Shown here piece after piece: positions 34,804 through 47,354 of a stretch of DNA of 64,000 nucleotides. Source of the DNA: Portulaca oleracea (Eukaryota; Streptophyta; Magnoliopsida; Caryophyllales; Portulacaceae); assembly GCA_029582165.1 (NCBI GenBank), contig CM055891.1, forward strand, positions 32,156,832 through 32,220,831, given 5' to 3'. How positions within the stretch are numbered: position 1 is the first letter of the stretch; each line of letters starts with the position of its first letter. The position numbers and the translations under genes were made by a program. The notes beneath the pieces are model-generated. The model was not told the origin of the DNA, searched no databases, and saw only the letters and a list, made by a program, of their open reading frames with translations.

Positions 34804-35652
34804 TAATGTAATTACAAATTACCAAGCATGTTTGTTTAAATGTGAATGAAAAATAAATCTTTGGATGTTATAGTTCATGTTGTGTAATAGTAAAGTTACT
34901 AATATAAGTTTATCGTGAGATAAGAATCATATATGTCATATCATGAACTTTTATTGTGAGATTAAAACCCTATTTTTTGGATTGATAACTCTTTTAGATT
35001 CAATTCAATCAAATCTTTACATAATTCCCAAAAAGAAAATTATCTATAAAAACACAATTTCCTAAAAAAACATCATAACTTATCAAATCCAATCAAATTC
35101 AATCCATCCAAACCTCATTTTATCCAATTCAAAGAACATGACCTAATATTATTTTGAAAGTATTATTTTAAAATTTTGTTTGCATCAATTATCTTTTTAA
35201 ATTTTAAAATGAGAATATTTACTAGTTTTAATCAAGTTGTTAAAATCGGGATCTTAACTCGTAATTATGGGAAAGTTATGATCGGAAATTAATTCATGTA
35301 ATATTGTGGATCGTGTGTAAATAGTAGAATCGTATCGATGATTTTGGATCATAAAATCGTAGAATCGTAAATATCGGGATTTCAGTAACTATGGTTTTAA
35401 TAGATTGTTTATTAATATTACTTTATTAAAAGAGACAGAATTTTCATTTACTTAGAACACCTTATGGATAATCAAGTCAATGGACACAAATATTTTTAGA
35501 CAATAAATTGCTAAAATTGAAAAAGAAAATAAATTTGGGAAATTTACATCTACCGACTCATCCTATTTGCGCCAAACCTTCTCCGAGCATCCATTGACAA
35601 CAAATCAAGCTCAATTGGAAGCTCCTCGATCTCCAAATTACCCAATTTTCCA
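34804..35652. other. Intergenic; 3' flank of LLG copy 2 and 5' flank of the DUF2358 gene
   Basis: No gene seen. Bases 35300-35393 form one copy of a dispersed repeat (GTAGAATCGTATCGATGATTTTGGA, with ATAAAATCGTAG) whose second copy lies in the first intron of the next gene at 36525-36618. The 5' UTR of that gene probably lies within about 35560-35652. Confidence 0.6.
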
Positions 35653-37888
35653 ATGCCCATTAACGCATTGACGAATCCTCTCGCAATCCCTAACCCTAAC
35701 CCTAACCCTAAATTATTCAATCACCCCTCCATCTCCAACACCAATTTCCATGGAGGTTGCGGGATCAAACTTAGGGTTTGTGCGAAAACCAAGGTTTATG
35801 AACATAAACTCGCGATTTCCAATCCAGAAATGATGGTGGTTTATGATCGATTCTCTGCTCCTGTGAAGCCGATTGGGCCCAATACGTCGTCGTCTTCGCC
35901 GAAGCAGAGAAAGGACGACGAAGAGAAGCAGAATTACCATTTGAATATGGGCTACGCAATTCGGAGCTTGCGAGAGGACTTTCCGGAATTGTTTGATCGT
36001 GATATTTCTTTCGACATTTACAGGTTTTGATTTGATTCTTTCTCTCTGCAATTTTTTGTTGAGTTCATGATATGCTTGATGCATGTTCAATTCAGATGGT
36101 ATATTCCTTGTATTTTTATGAATTTTTGATCTTACATGATGAATCGGTGCTGCTTTTACATGATAAATTGGTGAATTCTTGATCCTGGGTTTGGAAAATT
36201 GTCTAATGGTGAAGTAGAAAGGAAGGAAAAACCTTATTGCTTTATATCGGTCATTGTAGGTTTTATGGACTAGAAGAAGAATCAATAAGTAGACAATTAA
36301 ATAAGTAGTATTAACAGTGTGTTGGAAATAAGATAATGAATTTGTGGGAATCTGCAGGAATGTGTAGAAGTCGTTAAAATAATATTTGAAAAATTAAGAA
36401 TCTTGTTAAGAATCTAGGAAGGAATTCCACCTAAATAAATTGTTATTTGGTGTATTGAATATCCATGGGGTTGGTGTATTGAATATCCATGGGGTTGTTA
36501 GGATCTGAATTAACCCAAGTAGGACCGTGGATCGGGGTGTAGACAGTAGAATCGCATCGAAGATTTTGGACCATAAAATCGTAGGATCGTAGATTGGGAT
36601 CAGGATTTTAATAACTATGGACTTCTGAGTATCAGAATTCAAGCATGATTTTCAAGATTTTATGCCCAAAATTATGAAGGGATAACTTAAGAGAAGGTGG
36701 GAATTTCAGTGGTATCGTTGTGTAGATTTGCAGTTGAAAGGGTTAGCTAGGAAACAGCTGAAAGAGTGTGAGAGAATTCAGTAATATTCAGAGGTCTTGT
36801 GTTTGTGTCACTTTTACCTGTATTTTGAGCATCAGAATTCAGGTAGCGCTTTTGTAGATTTGCTGCTTCAAGTGTTATCTAGGAAACAACTAAAAAGGGT
36901 GAGAGAATTCAGTAATACTAGGAGGTTTTATGCCATCTGCCCTTGTTCAATGCTTATTTGGCATTTCGTGGACGACATTCTTACTCGAATTTGTTCCTAC
37001 TTTTGACTTCATCTAGGGATGATATAGTCTTCTGAGAATTCAGTAACATTAGGCGATTTTATGGCTGTGTGGCCTCATTATTTTAGACCTGACGAGGCGT
37101 CAAAACTGCAATAGGATGCCGTCTGCCCTTTTTCAAGGCATATTTGGCATTTCCGGCATTTCATTTGACAATGTTCTTGCTTGAATTTGTTTCTACTTTG
37201 TGACTTCATATCTAGGGATGATATAGTCTTCAGAGACTCCCGAAACATAGTTGTTGGAATTGAGGACTATAAACCGATCTATGAGGATTCAACACTGCAA
37301 TATAATGCTGTGTGCCCTTGTTCAAGGCATATTTGGCATTTCGGTCATTTCATTTGACAACGTTCTTACTCGAATGTGTTTCAACTTTGTGACTTCATAT
37401 CTAGGGATGATATAGTCTTCACAGACTCCCGACACACTGTTGTTGGAATTGAGAACTACAAATCGATCTTTTGGGCACTGCGATTCCAGGGCAGGATATT
37501 TTTCAAGGACCTGTGGCTAGACATCCTGAGAGTGTGGCAGCCAGTGGAGAATGTCATCCTGGTTCGCTGGACCGTCCATGGCATCCCCCGGGTCCCATGG
37601 GAGGCTGAGGGCCGGTTTGATGGCATCTCCGAGTACAAACTCGACAAGAACGCAAAAATATACGAGCATAAAGTTGACAATATTGCCCTCAACTCACCCA
37701 CCAAGTTCCAGATGCTCTCCGTCGAGGAGTTAATCGAGTCTCTCGGTTGTTCATCAGCAAAGCCCACCTGCTTTGAGTTTTCTTCGTCTTCATCAATGGC
37801 GGAGCAATTGAAGTCAGCGAAGGATCAATTCGGTTCTGCCCTAGGTCTTGTGGATAGAAGTGAGGCGGAAACTCCCGAGGAATCATAG
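35653..37888 (+). CDS. DUF2358 family protein, probably plastid-targeted
   Basis: Two exons join in phase: 35653-36023 and 37405-37888 (284 residues). The N-terminus (about 1-55) is rich in Asn, Pro, Ser and basic residues, like a chloroplast transit peptide. The DUF2358 domain (about 97-235) starts LREDFPELFDRDISFDIYR, crosses the splice site into DDIVFTD, and continues VGIENYKSIFWALRF, VWQPVENVILVRWTVHG, FDGISEYKLD and YEHKVDNIAL. The domain resembles the NTF2-like fold; its biochemical role is not established. Donor AG|GT at 36024, acceptor CTAG at 37401. The intron contains two decayed copies of the acceptor and exon 2 start. A telomere-like (CCCTAA)n run at about 35694-35711 encodes NPNPNP. 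Confidence 0.87.
36525..36618. repeat. Dispersed repeat copy in the DUF2358 intron
   Basis: Matches 35300-35393 (GTAGAATCGCATCGAAGATTTTGGA, CATAAAATCGTAGGATCGTAG, TAACTATGG). One copy lies before exon 1, one after. Just upstream, 36446-36494 holds a 24-bp direct duplication (TTGGTGTATTGAATATCC). Confidence 0.75.
36950..37465 (+). repeat. Tandem duplication of the intron acceptor and start of exon 2
   Basis: The 20-bp block CTAGGGATGATATAGTCTTC occurs at 37013, 37212 and 37401, spaced 199 and 189 bp. Shared text extends on both sides (GGCATATTTGGCATTTC, TTTGTGACTTCATAT, GTTGTTGGAATTGAG). Only the last joins to an open exon; the first decoy meets TGA after five codons, the second stays open for about 40 codons. 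Confidence 0.9.
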
Positions 37889-38949
37889 CATGTTAGTGGA
37901 AGTGTTGATGGTAAGTTCTTCCTTGCTCTGTCCCTTATGATTTGTCCCTTTTGACTTATTATAGTCTCCGATACACAATATATTTGAAAATATTCTACAA
38001 CAAAACTAACGATGTCAATTTTATATCCTGAATCATTATATGTATTGAATAATAGGTAGTCAAATATACGTATCTTGTAACGACAAATATCAAGTGACAG
38101 AGGGAGTAATTAGAGATTGCTTTTCAGGTTGTTGGATTTAGATCCATACCAAAGATCTGTGTAGCTGGCTGGCATTTCGCTACTTGAATGCACATTGAAT
38201 ACATGGGCGAAAGTTCGCTATAAATTAGCACAAATAACATCAACAATAATTCTCGGTGTGGGTCCCGCCTTCCCTCAATAATTCGTAGGATGGTCCTGCT
38301 ATCTCGCAACGTGGGCTAAAAGTTGGGGCACTGCGTTAACCGTAGTCTATGTTGCCAACCATGGTTTGCAATGTCGAGTATTTGTAAATGTTGTATAGAA
38401 GTTTAGCATAAAGCTACGAGGGTGAATTTCTCAAGCTGCTGCTGTCTGCATTTTGGTGTGTTTTGAGGAGTGTTGTCTTGTTGGTGTTGGTTTTTTTTTT
38501 TTTTTTGGGTTTTGTATCGCGGACTTTACATCGGGCTTCCTTTTTTGCCAATAGTTCTCGGAAGTTACAGTTTTGAAGGTTTTTTGATTGGGTTTCTTCT
38601 AGTGTTTGAACTGGTTTCCTAAGTGGGTTTGCAATAGGTTTTCTTGTGGATCCATCGAAACCAACTTCTTCGGTTCTTGGGGGACCGACTACCTACATCT
38701 ATATACTTTATACCGCATTCAAATAAATGTGTTTTTTTTCTTAAAGTTTGTTATTGTGTAAGCTTTGTTAATAAAATATTTCAGATTGTTTTTGGCGCTT
38801 TTTGCCCTTAGTCTCTATATTTCATTTCGGTGCACTGCACAGACTTTCTACCTTATGCAACCTTCCCCAATCTTACTTAGTTTTACTCGAATTACCTAAA
38901 CTAATAACAATGTCCAGACTCTAAACCTTACCCTGCCCAAGGTACGAAG

Positions 38950-39179
38950 ACCCTGTTCTTTAGACTCTAGAGTGGTATTTTAGGTTTATCCTTACTTAAT
39001 CTCACCTTACTTTACTTTATCTTAATCGATTTTTTAAAATCACTCAAACCAAAGACAGAATTTTAGTAATAAAAAGTCCTCACCCCACCATTAACTTATC
39101 TACTGCAAATTTTATCCTTACTTTTTCTTTCTTTATCTTACAAAATTTAATTTGATCTTACCACTTTAATGAACAAGAC
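38950..39179. mobile_element. Possible MITE, 230 bp
   Basis: The ends are imperfect inverted repeats (ACCCTGTTCTTTA and the complement of AATGAACAAGAC), flanked by a 5-bp direct repeat CGAAG. Weak ends and a short duplication leave the superfamily open. Confidence 0.35.
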
Positions 39180-39593
39180 CGAAGTAAACGGTAGTTCGTA
39201 TCAAAGTTGGTCCATCTCACATTGAGTTGGTATTTTTTCTCCATAATTTCAGATTGAGTTGGTATTTTTTCTCCATAATTTCAGATGAGATTCGGTATCA
39301 TGTATTCATGTTGCACTAGTCTAGATAGAGTAGGAAGGTTAGATTAGGAACAAACAAGTTGCAAGCAATTTAGAATGAAGAAAATGGTAGAAAACAGTAG
39401 AAACAAGTGAAAAAGACAAGTGGGCTAACACACAGTTGTCACCAGCCCACTCCATGATGGGCATGGGGCACTAACTATCCCATTACCTTGTCTTCAGGTC
39501 AGGATCATGTCTTATATTCCTTGTTTCGGACGTCGCTTTGACCTAGAAATTGGATTACAGTCTTACGACCATGAAGTATCATGGTCCATGTTG

Positions 39594-39880
39594 ACTCTAA
39601 AGATAGAAATTTCAACTGAAAAGTCTTAATCCATAAAAACACCAAACATAACATAAAAAGTCTCAAATCCAGACTGCAAGTTAAGTCGACTCTTAAGGTA
39701 GAAATTCCAACCAAAAAGTCTAAATCCATAAAAACACCAAACATAACATAAAAAGTCTCAAATCCGAACCACAATTCAGATCTGACCCTTAAAGCATAAA
39801 TTCCAACTGAAAAATCTTAATTCATGAAAACACCCAAATATAACATAATAAATCCTAAATTTGGACCACTATATAAGAGT
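39594..39880. repeat. Three tandem copies of an about 96-bp unit
   Basis: Units start at about 39594, 39689 and 39784. Shared blocks: AGAAATT(T/C)CAAC, AAAGTCT, ATCCATAAAAACACC and AAACATAACATAAAAAGTC. The third is the most diverged. Confidence 0.85.
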
Positions 39881-40689
39881 TGCACATACTGACCCATCCA
39901 CCACTCTAATTATTTATGGCTAACCATGACACTAGTATATTGAATTTAGGTTTATACCCACATGTCAAGATATCGTATATTTGTTGAGATATTGATGATC
40001 AATGGTGGAATCAAATATTGAAGTTAAGGTTGTCCATTTTTTTAAAATTAAAAGGTTAAAATATATATTTTTATGAATAGTTAGACTGTTGTATTAAATT
40101 GAACACCCTTATTAATATTTTAAGTTTTTTGATAGTGTTGACTCGACATATACATATATTATCACTTCAATATATAATAGCCTATCTAAAGCCAAAGACG
40201 ATGATGATAATGATAATGATAATTGAGTAGTAAACATGATTTGTGAGATCCAAAAATAAAGGGGGACTAGGATTAGGATGGATCATAGTATGATGGGGAA
40301 TCACATGTAAGAGAGGGTCCCACATAGATCTTCAATTTTTCAACCATCATTACTTGTAATTAGTGTAATATTATGCAAACTCATAATTATAACTTCTCCT
40401 AACAGTAATCCTTGCCCTTAAATTAGCTATGAAATCATTGTTATTTCAAGAGCCCCACATCGATAAACTTTTAACCTACATGCATATGGTCACATCATTA
40501 GTGTTTTATGTGCCAAATACATAGGATTGCCTCCTCTAGCAAGCATATCCTTATGGGGACTAACACTTTATTTTTCCATGAATTGGTGTTAAGAGGAGTA
40601 ACACACTTAGCTAATATCTGAATTTGTTTGATTTGAAAAAAAATGGTTTTTAGGTTTTGGCCATAGAATTTTCATAGGAGCCAATCACG

Positions 40690-40905
40690 TCTTGCTACCT
40701 TTTATCCCTGTCGTCTAGTGTTCGAATCCTTCGAATCTTGGGTGAGACATTTTTCCTTACTTACTCAGAGAATCCTGTGTGTAGGAGCGGGACATAACTC
40801 TAGGCCATTGACATTCCCATTCCATGTCAGCTACAGGATTATTGGGTAATACCCCTGAGATAGGGGCCCAATGAGTTGTACCACTTACTTTTGTAAAAAG
40901 AAAAT
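40690..40905 (+). repeat. SINE-like copy
   Basis: Carries TGTTCGAATCC (40719-40729, B box), then TTGGGTGAGACATTTTTCC and TGTGTGTAGGAGCGGGAC, shared with 32165-32300. This copy extends further, to GGGGCCCAATGAGTTG and an A-rich end. Confidence 0.5.
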
Positions 40906-41784
40906 AAAATTTTTGTAAGAGTTTTTACGTTCGCTGAATATTTAGATGCAATATTTTTCTTTTTTTTTATCCAAAATTGATTTTGATTCGAATTTAGTTT
41001 CATTCAAATTATCTAGTCTGGTCCAACCTGAAAAAACCAATATATATTAGATACACCCGAAACATGTGTTCCAGATGTTTACGAGTGAACAATCATGTGA
41101 ATTAGAGTGAACAATTATAATAATTAGAGTGAACAACCTAGTACATACATGTGAACAATTGTAAAATGTGGAGCACATGTTCCAGGAGCACTAATAAATT
41201 GCAGAAAAAGCTGGGCTCACTTCTCGTTTGAATTTTGACATCAACTGAACGTAACCGGACCCGAACTTTCACCAGCAAGATACGGACTAATATTAAAAGA
41301 CAGATAAAGTAGGTAGATGGATAGTTCCATCGGAAGAAAAAGGTGGTGGGCCAGTGGGCCGTCAATGAGTAGACAATAAAGGCCCAACAAGAACAACCAC
41401 CTCCACCGCCAACGGTGGCTCTCGCTTTCTTACACCTAATAAATACACCCACTTCATGTCCAAAAATAAAAAACAAAAATAAAAACTCCCACCTTCTCCC
41501 CTCGTTAATTTTCTCTCTCCTCATTTAAACCCTTTCCCCTTAATTTCCATTTTTCATTTCCCGGGGTATCACTTCTCTCTTACTCTCTATCTCTCTCCTC
41601 TTTCCCTCTCTACCCCCACCCAATCCCCACACTTCGTTAATTCCATTTCGATCTTCCGTAATCAATCGCATTTCATCCCGCAATCACAAATTCAATTCAA
41701 TCCGATGCGCATTACATTCTAGGGTTTTGAGCAAGATTGTTCCGATTGATTATTCGTTGCGTCGATTGAGAGGAAGAATTTGAG

Positions 41785-44700
41785 ATGGAGGTGCAGCAGC
41801 CGGCGAAACCGCCATTGCCGTCGTCCATGACCTACGATGAGATCTCCATGGAACGTAGCAAGAGCTTCGTTAAGGCTTTGCAGGTAAGCTTCTTTAGTTT
41901 TTGTTCCTTTGCTTGTAGTTGTTGCTCGTAGATCTGGATTCTGTGCTTTGCTTTGCTTGAGTGCAGTGTTTTGCTCTTTGATCTGATTTTTAGGGTTTTT
42001 TTTTGGTTTAATATGGTGGTTTCGCTGTTATTGTTGACTCATGAATACGTGTTGTCTGGATGCTGCGAAAATGTAGTCACTATATTTGGAATCTTGCTAT
42101 TTTTTTAAATCCTAACGATCTGCGATACAGCTATTTCGAATATATTCATGTAAATATTTTATTTTGTTGAAAATGATCGGGTATGTTTTCTTTTTCTGTA
42201 TGTACTGAAGTTTATTTAAGCTCGTTTGGATGGACATTGTGGATTTTGGCTTGTTCTGTCCCTTGTACTTCCTGCTCCAGAGATATTTCTGTCAGAGCTT
42301 ATATCTCCATATATATATGGCCCCGTTCTTATGTGCCATTCAGAGAAATTTGTGGAAAGTGTGATTGATGTGGTAGGTGAGGAGAGAGAACCTGAAAAGT
42401 AGAGGAGAAAAATGAAGAAAGAGAAGAGTAATGATTGTGTTAAAATGTGGTATAATTTGGTAAAGCGTTGAAGAATATTGAGTAAAGAATAAGGTCGTAA
42501 AGTTTTACCAATCTGGCCCCCAAAAAGTTTAAAAACTTAAAAAAGGATAAATGGTACAGAGCCAGTGAGGCATGAGAACCTTTAGAGCTCTCGAGTGCCA
42601 ATCAAACTAAAGGCTCGCAAAGAAAAAAATGGGATGATTATTATGATTGTAGGATATGGGTTGAGAAATGAGCATAGGGTGATCAAATTTTGTTCTGTCT
42701 GTCTTTAGTGTATAGATTATAAGTACTTGTACAATGGTTGACATGGTTGAGCAGGTAGTTTGGTGGAGGTATTTGTAGATGAAGGAGCAGAGTTACTAAG
42801 TTTGGCTTGCTGAAGCTGGTGGAATGGGTTTGAGTGTAGTAAATGTACACTACATCACTCGGTTTAGACACAGTTTTTGTTCTTTCTCTTTTTTGGTTGG
42901 GTGAAGTATGGTGATTTATTCAATTAAAGGACCCACCTCTGCCTAAATCTATAACAAACCATCATTTGTTTTGGAATTAGCCCACGAATCACGTCAACCA
43001 TTTAATTCCATTGCAAACAGAGTGATATATTGAGGGAATTTGTAACCGAATTGCTTTTCAAGACGCACAAACTGTTTTGCGGTAATGCAGTATGCAAGGG
43101 TTCTAAAGAAGTCATGGATTGATGAATGGACTACCACTTTTGACGGTATATGCAGGTGTTAGATAGTGTTTCATGGGAATTGTGGGGTGAATTGGAGTTC
43201 ATATGCCAGGGATAGCATGGATAAGTTCTCATATGTCGTTTTGAAGTGATGGAGGTGACTTTGTGTTTGCTTGCTTTCTCAATCCATTAGCTTTCAATGA
43301 TCAATACCCTTTTCTTTAGATTTGCTTCAGCAAATTAGACTTCAATTATACATTTGATTGCTGATGAGACTCTCAGACATAAAGTGTTATTGTTACTATA
43401 TGGGGAGAAAGAATTCCTTCTGTTTGGTTGTGATGTTTTAGTCAACATATGGGTAAAGCGATGAAGTTTGCAGTGACTAATCCTTTTAAGAAAACTGATT
43501 AGACTACTGGTGATCTACCATACCGCCAGTCTATTCTCTAGAGAGAATGTTTACATTAACCATAGTAGACATGGTGTCTTCATTGTAATCGCCTGTACCT
43601 GTCCAATGTTGTCGGCTGTTGAATTGAACTGTTTTCCAACTTGCTTTATATTAAACAGCAGTACCATCTTTGAAATTATTTTTATTTGATTATTCATGGT
43701 ATGGTTGTTGCAGGAACTGAAAAACCTCAGGCCGCAACTTTACTCCGCCGCTGAATATTGTGAGAAGTCTTACCTTCACAGTGAGCAGAAACAAATGTAT
43801 GGTCAGATTTTCTCAGCTGTGAGCTTACTAGTGGATATAAAATGCAGTTGTTTAAAATAATTTTCAGCTGTTATTAATATTGTCTCAGCCTGATAGATGT
43901 TATGTTATGATTATGGGAGCGATTTAGATCATTTAGGGTCAGTTTTGCTTTTCATGCATCTATACATTTTTGAAAAAAACATTTCTTGTAAATAAATGCT
44001 CCTCTTGCCAGTTCAGACTTTAGAAGCAAATAATGCTTCGACTGGTAGGCCTTCTCATGTGTATAAATGTGGGAATTTCTTGCTGTTGCATACTTTTTTG
44101 TTACAGTACATAAAGATTGAAATATGCAGATTTCCAGGGGCAGATTCTTTTTCCTGGCTGCTCACACATTCCATTTTTTTATACCGTTGCACTAGCTTTA
44201 CGAGTTTACCCCATCCCATTTCTTGCATTTTTCATACTCCCTACACACTGATAGAATAATCTTGTGCAATTTCATTATCTTCTTTTGCCCTGTTTCTACC
44301 TCAATGTGTTCCTGATTCCCTAATGCAACAGGGTGTTAGATAACCTTAAAGATTATGCTGTACGAGCACTTGTCAATGCAGTTGACCACCTTGGCACCGT
44401 TGCTTACAAATTGACCGACGTTGTTGAGCAACAGAGTTCAGATTTGTCGTCTACAGAGCTGAAGATAACTTGTCTAAATCAGGTATGGTTAGATTAGAAT
44501 TTTTGCTTGTGTTAATACAAAAGGCGAAGGGCTCCTTCTTTTTTTTCCCTCTTTGTGTGTGTGTGTGTGTGTTAGTGACACCCGAGGGGCATGCATCTTT
44601 GTTGAAATCGCACTTCTTTGAATCATCAGAAACTTCTCACTTGCCAAACATATATGGATAAAGAAGGCCTAAGACAGCAGCAATTGCTGGCAATTATTCC

Positions 44701-46332
44701 AAGACATCACAAGCGGTACATATTGCCAAGTAAGCGATATTCCCCTTAACTTTTCTGTTTATGGCTGGCGCTGTGATGAATCTGACACTTTGATTGCTGC
44801 TGTAGGCTCCACGAACAAGAAGGTGCATTTTAGTCCTGCGCAGACAGATCCTAGGCAAATGCATGTTCAGGCAAGGCCTCGTGTTCATCCTTCAGGTACT
44901 TGGTTTACCTTTTGAGGAAAAACTTGGATAGAATGTCTTAACTCATAAATGTAGTCGCGTTTTTCTCTCATGAACTTAGTTAAATCTATGGTTGTTATTT
45001 GATGTTATTCAGGTTCGCCTGGATCAAAGACTCTTTCTATGCACCTAGCCTCTGAAACAAAGGTTCCCTTGAAAGGCACTCCAAAGAGGTTGGCAGCATT
45101 AGTTGTTAATGAACTTCAATTTAGATTTTGATTGTCGTCGAGCTTTGTAAAGATTCTTGAAGTCATACCTTACATTCTCTGCTGCAGCTCTGAAACACAA
45201 AAAGCTACTCCAAGACCTGCCCCAGTTTTCCATCTCTTAGGTATTATGCACTTCCGAGATTCCACCATGTGTTTCTGAATAGAATTATGCACTGCCGTTG
45301 AAAATCTGATGTTACGCTCTTGCCTGCAGATAATGAGGATAGTATCCGGGGTAGATCATACGGGGCTCATGCACAGCTACTACCAAGCGGAAACGTTGCT
45401 ACTGCAGGCGTGCAGCCGTATGGAGTTAGGCATAGGGTAAGGAGAATGATTGAATGAATTGCATTTCCATCTCCTTTTTTCCCGTAAAATGCGAGTATCT
45501 TCATTTTTTTTAATCTCTGTACATCTTTGTGTTGTTTTTCGTCGGTGATGTATCTTCACCTGCTCATCATTAAGAGAGCTTTTGGTTTATCAAAAAATCC
45601 CGGGGAAATTGGTCAACTTTCCCAAGTTCACCTAATTTCCCCATGTCATTTGGACCTTGGGAAATTTTTTTACAAGGGGCCCACAGTTTCCCATCTTCAC
45701 TCAGGGAACAAGTGGTGCTGGGGCAGCGGGGGAATTTTCCCATGGAAAACTTCCTGGGGGAATTTTTTGAAATTTTTTTCGAGGATTCTTACCAAACGCT
45801 CTCTAAGTTATTTTGAGGCTTGCTCATATCTCATGCAGTGATATGTGGGCTTTGCATCTATGCCGACTACAGAAATTAGAATGAGCCCCCACTTAAGAAT
45901 ATAGTCATTAGGGTTTTGCTTTCCAACTGCTGCACTCGTGCTTATTTATTGTTTCCTGCTTGAGGAAAGGAGATTAGCATTTGCGGTAGAGTGGGAAAAT
46001 AGTAGTAGTATTGTCGGTATTCTTCATCAGTGTGAAAGAGTGATTAGGAGTTATGTTGAATGGATTCATCTTTCTACCAATTGTCTGATACTCTGATCCC
46101 AAAAGTGTCAAAATGTTCTTACTAATTCACCGATTGACCGAACGATTCTCTAATTTTTCAGGATGGAACGGTTGCCGACACTAAGCCTGTAACCCCATAC
46201 AGGCCAGCCGGCAACACTAGGCAGTCTTCTCGGCAGGCGATTGTCAAGGCCCCAGTTCGCCACAAAAACAGGCTGTCAGCTTTCTTTGTCAAACAGAAAA
46301 CATCAAAGCTTAGAACCGGGACCGTGGCATGA
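41785..46332 (+). CDS. ABIL1: ABI-like protein, SCAR/WAVE complex subunit (ABIL1-like)
   Basis: Nine exons, all with GT-AG introns and consistent phase: 41785-41883, 43714-43796, 44332-44482, 44630-44729, 44806-44895, 45013-45088, 45188-45240, 45330-45436, 46162-46332; 309 residues, normal for the family. The N-terminal half is the conserved ABI region: MTYDEISMERSKSF, LKNLRPQLYSAAEYCE, LKDYAVRALVNAVDHLG, LTCQTYMDKEGL and PRHHKRYILP. The middle is Pro/Ser-rich, and the C-terminus ends RLSAFFVKQKTSKLR, which points to ABIL1 rather than ABIL2/3. ABIL proteins help assemble the SCAR/WAVE complex that activates ARP2/3 actin nucleation, e.g. in trichomes and pavement cells. Intron 1 (1.8 kb) is the longest. 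Intron 8 holds a Harbinger-like MITE. No damage seen. Confidence 0.9.
45574..45803. mobile_element. Harbinger-like MITE in ABIL1 intron 8
   Basis: Ends GAGAGCTTTTGGTTTATC and the complement of ACCAAACGCTCTC, flanked by TAA on both sides (45571-45573, 45804-45806). A 3-bp TAA/TTA duplication and TTTGGT-type ends fit PIF/Harbinger (Tourist-like). 230 bp, rich in GGGGAATTTTCCC palindromes. Confidence 0.82.
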
Positions 46333-47228
46333 TGAGTCATGATGACAAACATAATCTCTAAAACACCGACATTGTCAAAACCGAGGATGACCAGTAGTCG
46401 ATGCCCCGAGGTGTTAACAGGAGTTGAATGAGAAAATCGGGGCGATGTGGCATCAATCACTGTTCTTTCTTCTGATCTTTTAATAACGAGCGCAGCTAAT
46501 TTGGATTCAATGGAAACTGGGTTGTATATGGGGAGCATCGTCTAGCGAATGGTTTTATGGACAATAGAATTCTATTCTCCATGTCTTGTACTATGCATTT
46601 GACATCAAATTGTTGTAAATCTAATAATATGGCAGGTTTCTATTGAAAAAAAACCATGTATATGTTGAAACATGTGTTGCTTTTTATCATGTTTTGTTAT
46701 TCTTCTGAGATTTCCAAGAGTTTGATTACTGAATACACTTTTAGACAGGAGCCAAGTTATGATGCATGCCTTAGGAATTGCACAGGGCAAGTTAACATTG
46801 GAATGAAAGTCTATTTTGATGGTTGGTTGCATTGTATTGTGTATTTATGCAATGCAATCAACTGCACAATGTTAATCAAGTGTAAGACCTTGCACCATAT
46901 TGTTTGACATGATAATGTGACAACACTGAGAGGTAGACCAGTTTTTTTGTAAGCAAGTGTGCTGAGTTGGGACCGTCTATATTTGATATATTGAATCAAA
47001 TATCATATTGTGTATTTAAGCAATCCAATATATCGTGTAGCAATTGGACTTATACTAGAAGTTGTATGGGATTGGTATTTTGATTACTATCAAAAATATC
47101 ATATGGAATTGAATTTATGGAGCACATGGAGTCTCTTATGAATTTATGATGTTGGGATAGTTGGATAGTTACCCATCCTAGGTAGAACATCTTCAAAAAC
47201 AATGAAAATCCTTCCTTGTGGTTTTCAC
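46333..47228. other. ABIL1 3' UTR and intergenic DNA
   Basis: The 3' UTR probably ends near 46650. The rest is AT-rich with no gene signal. Short frames at 46605-46999 have no recognisable features. Confidence 0.6.
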
Positions 47229-47354
47229 TTTTTTTTTTACAAAGGTAAGTGGGTGGAACATTAGACGTTTCTTCTCACAAGATAACGTCCAACCAAATCT
47301 TCTCTCAAAATGTTACAAAAATCAGAAGCCTCATGCAGAAACCAACATTTATTA

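Larger units (their letters stand above)
37889..41784. other. Intergenic, 3.9 kb, no gene
   Basis: The DUF2358 3' UTR probably extends to about 38800. Listed separately are a MITE candidate, a triple tandem repeat and a SINE-like copy. A 33-bp direct duplication (TTGAGTTGGTATTTTTTCTCC) lies at 39220-39287. The last 250 bp are the ABIL1 promoter and 5' UTR, with a CT-rich tract at about 41570-41620. Confidence 0.6.

Noticed and set aside
41138..41524. 128-codon minus-strand frame upstream of ABIL1
   Set aside because: It overlaps the ABIL1 promoter and CT-rich 5' region, has low-complexity composition and no domain.
42319..42496. Possible MITE in ABIL1 intron 1 (GGCCCCGTTCTT and AAGAATAAGGTC)
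   Set aside because: The ends pair poorly and no target duplication was found.
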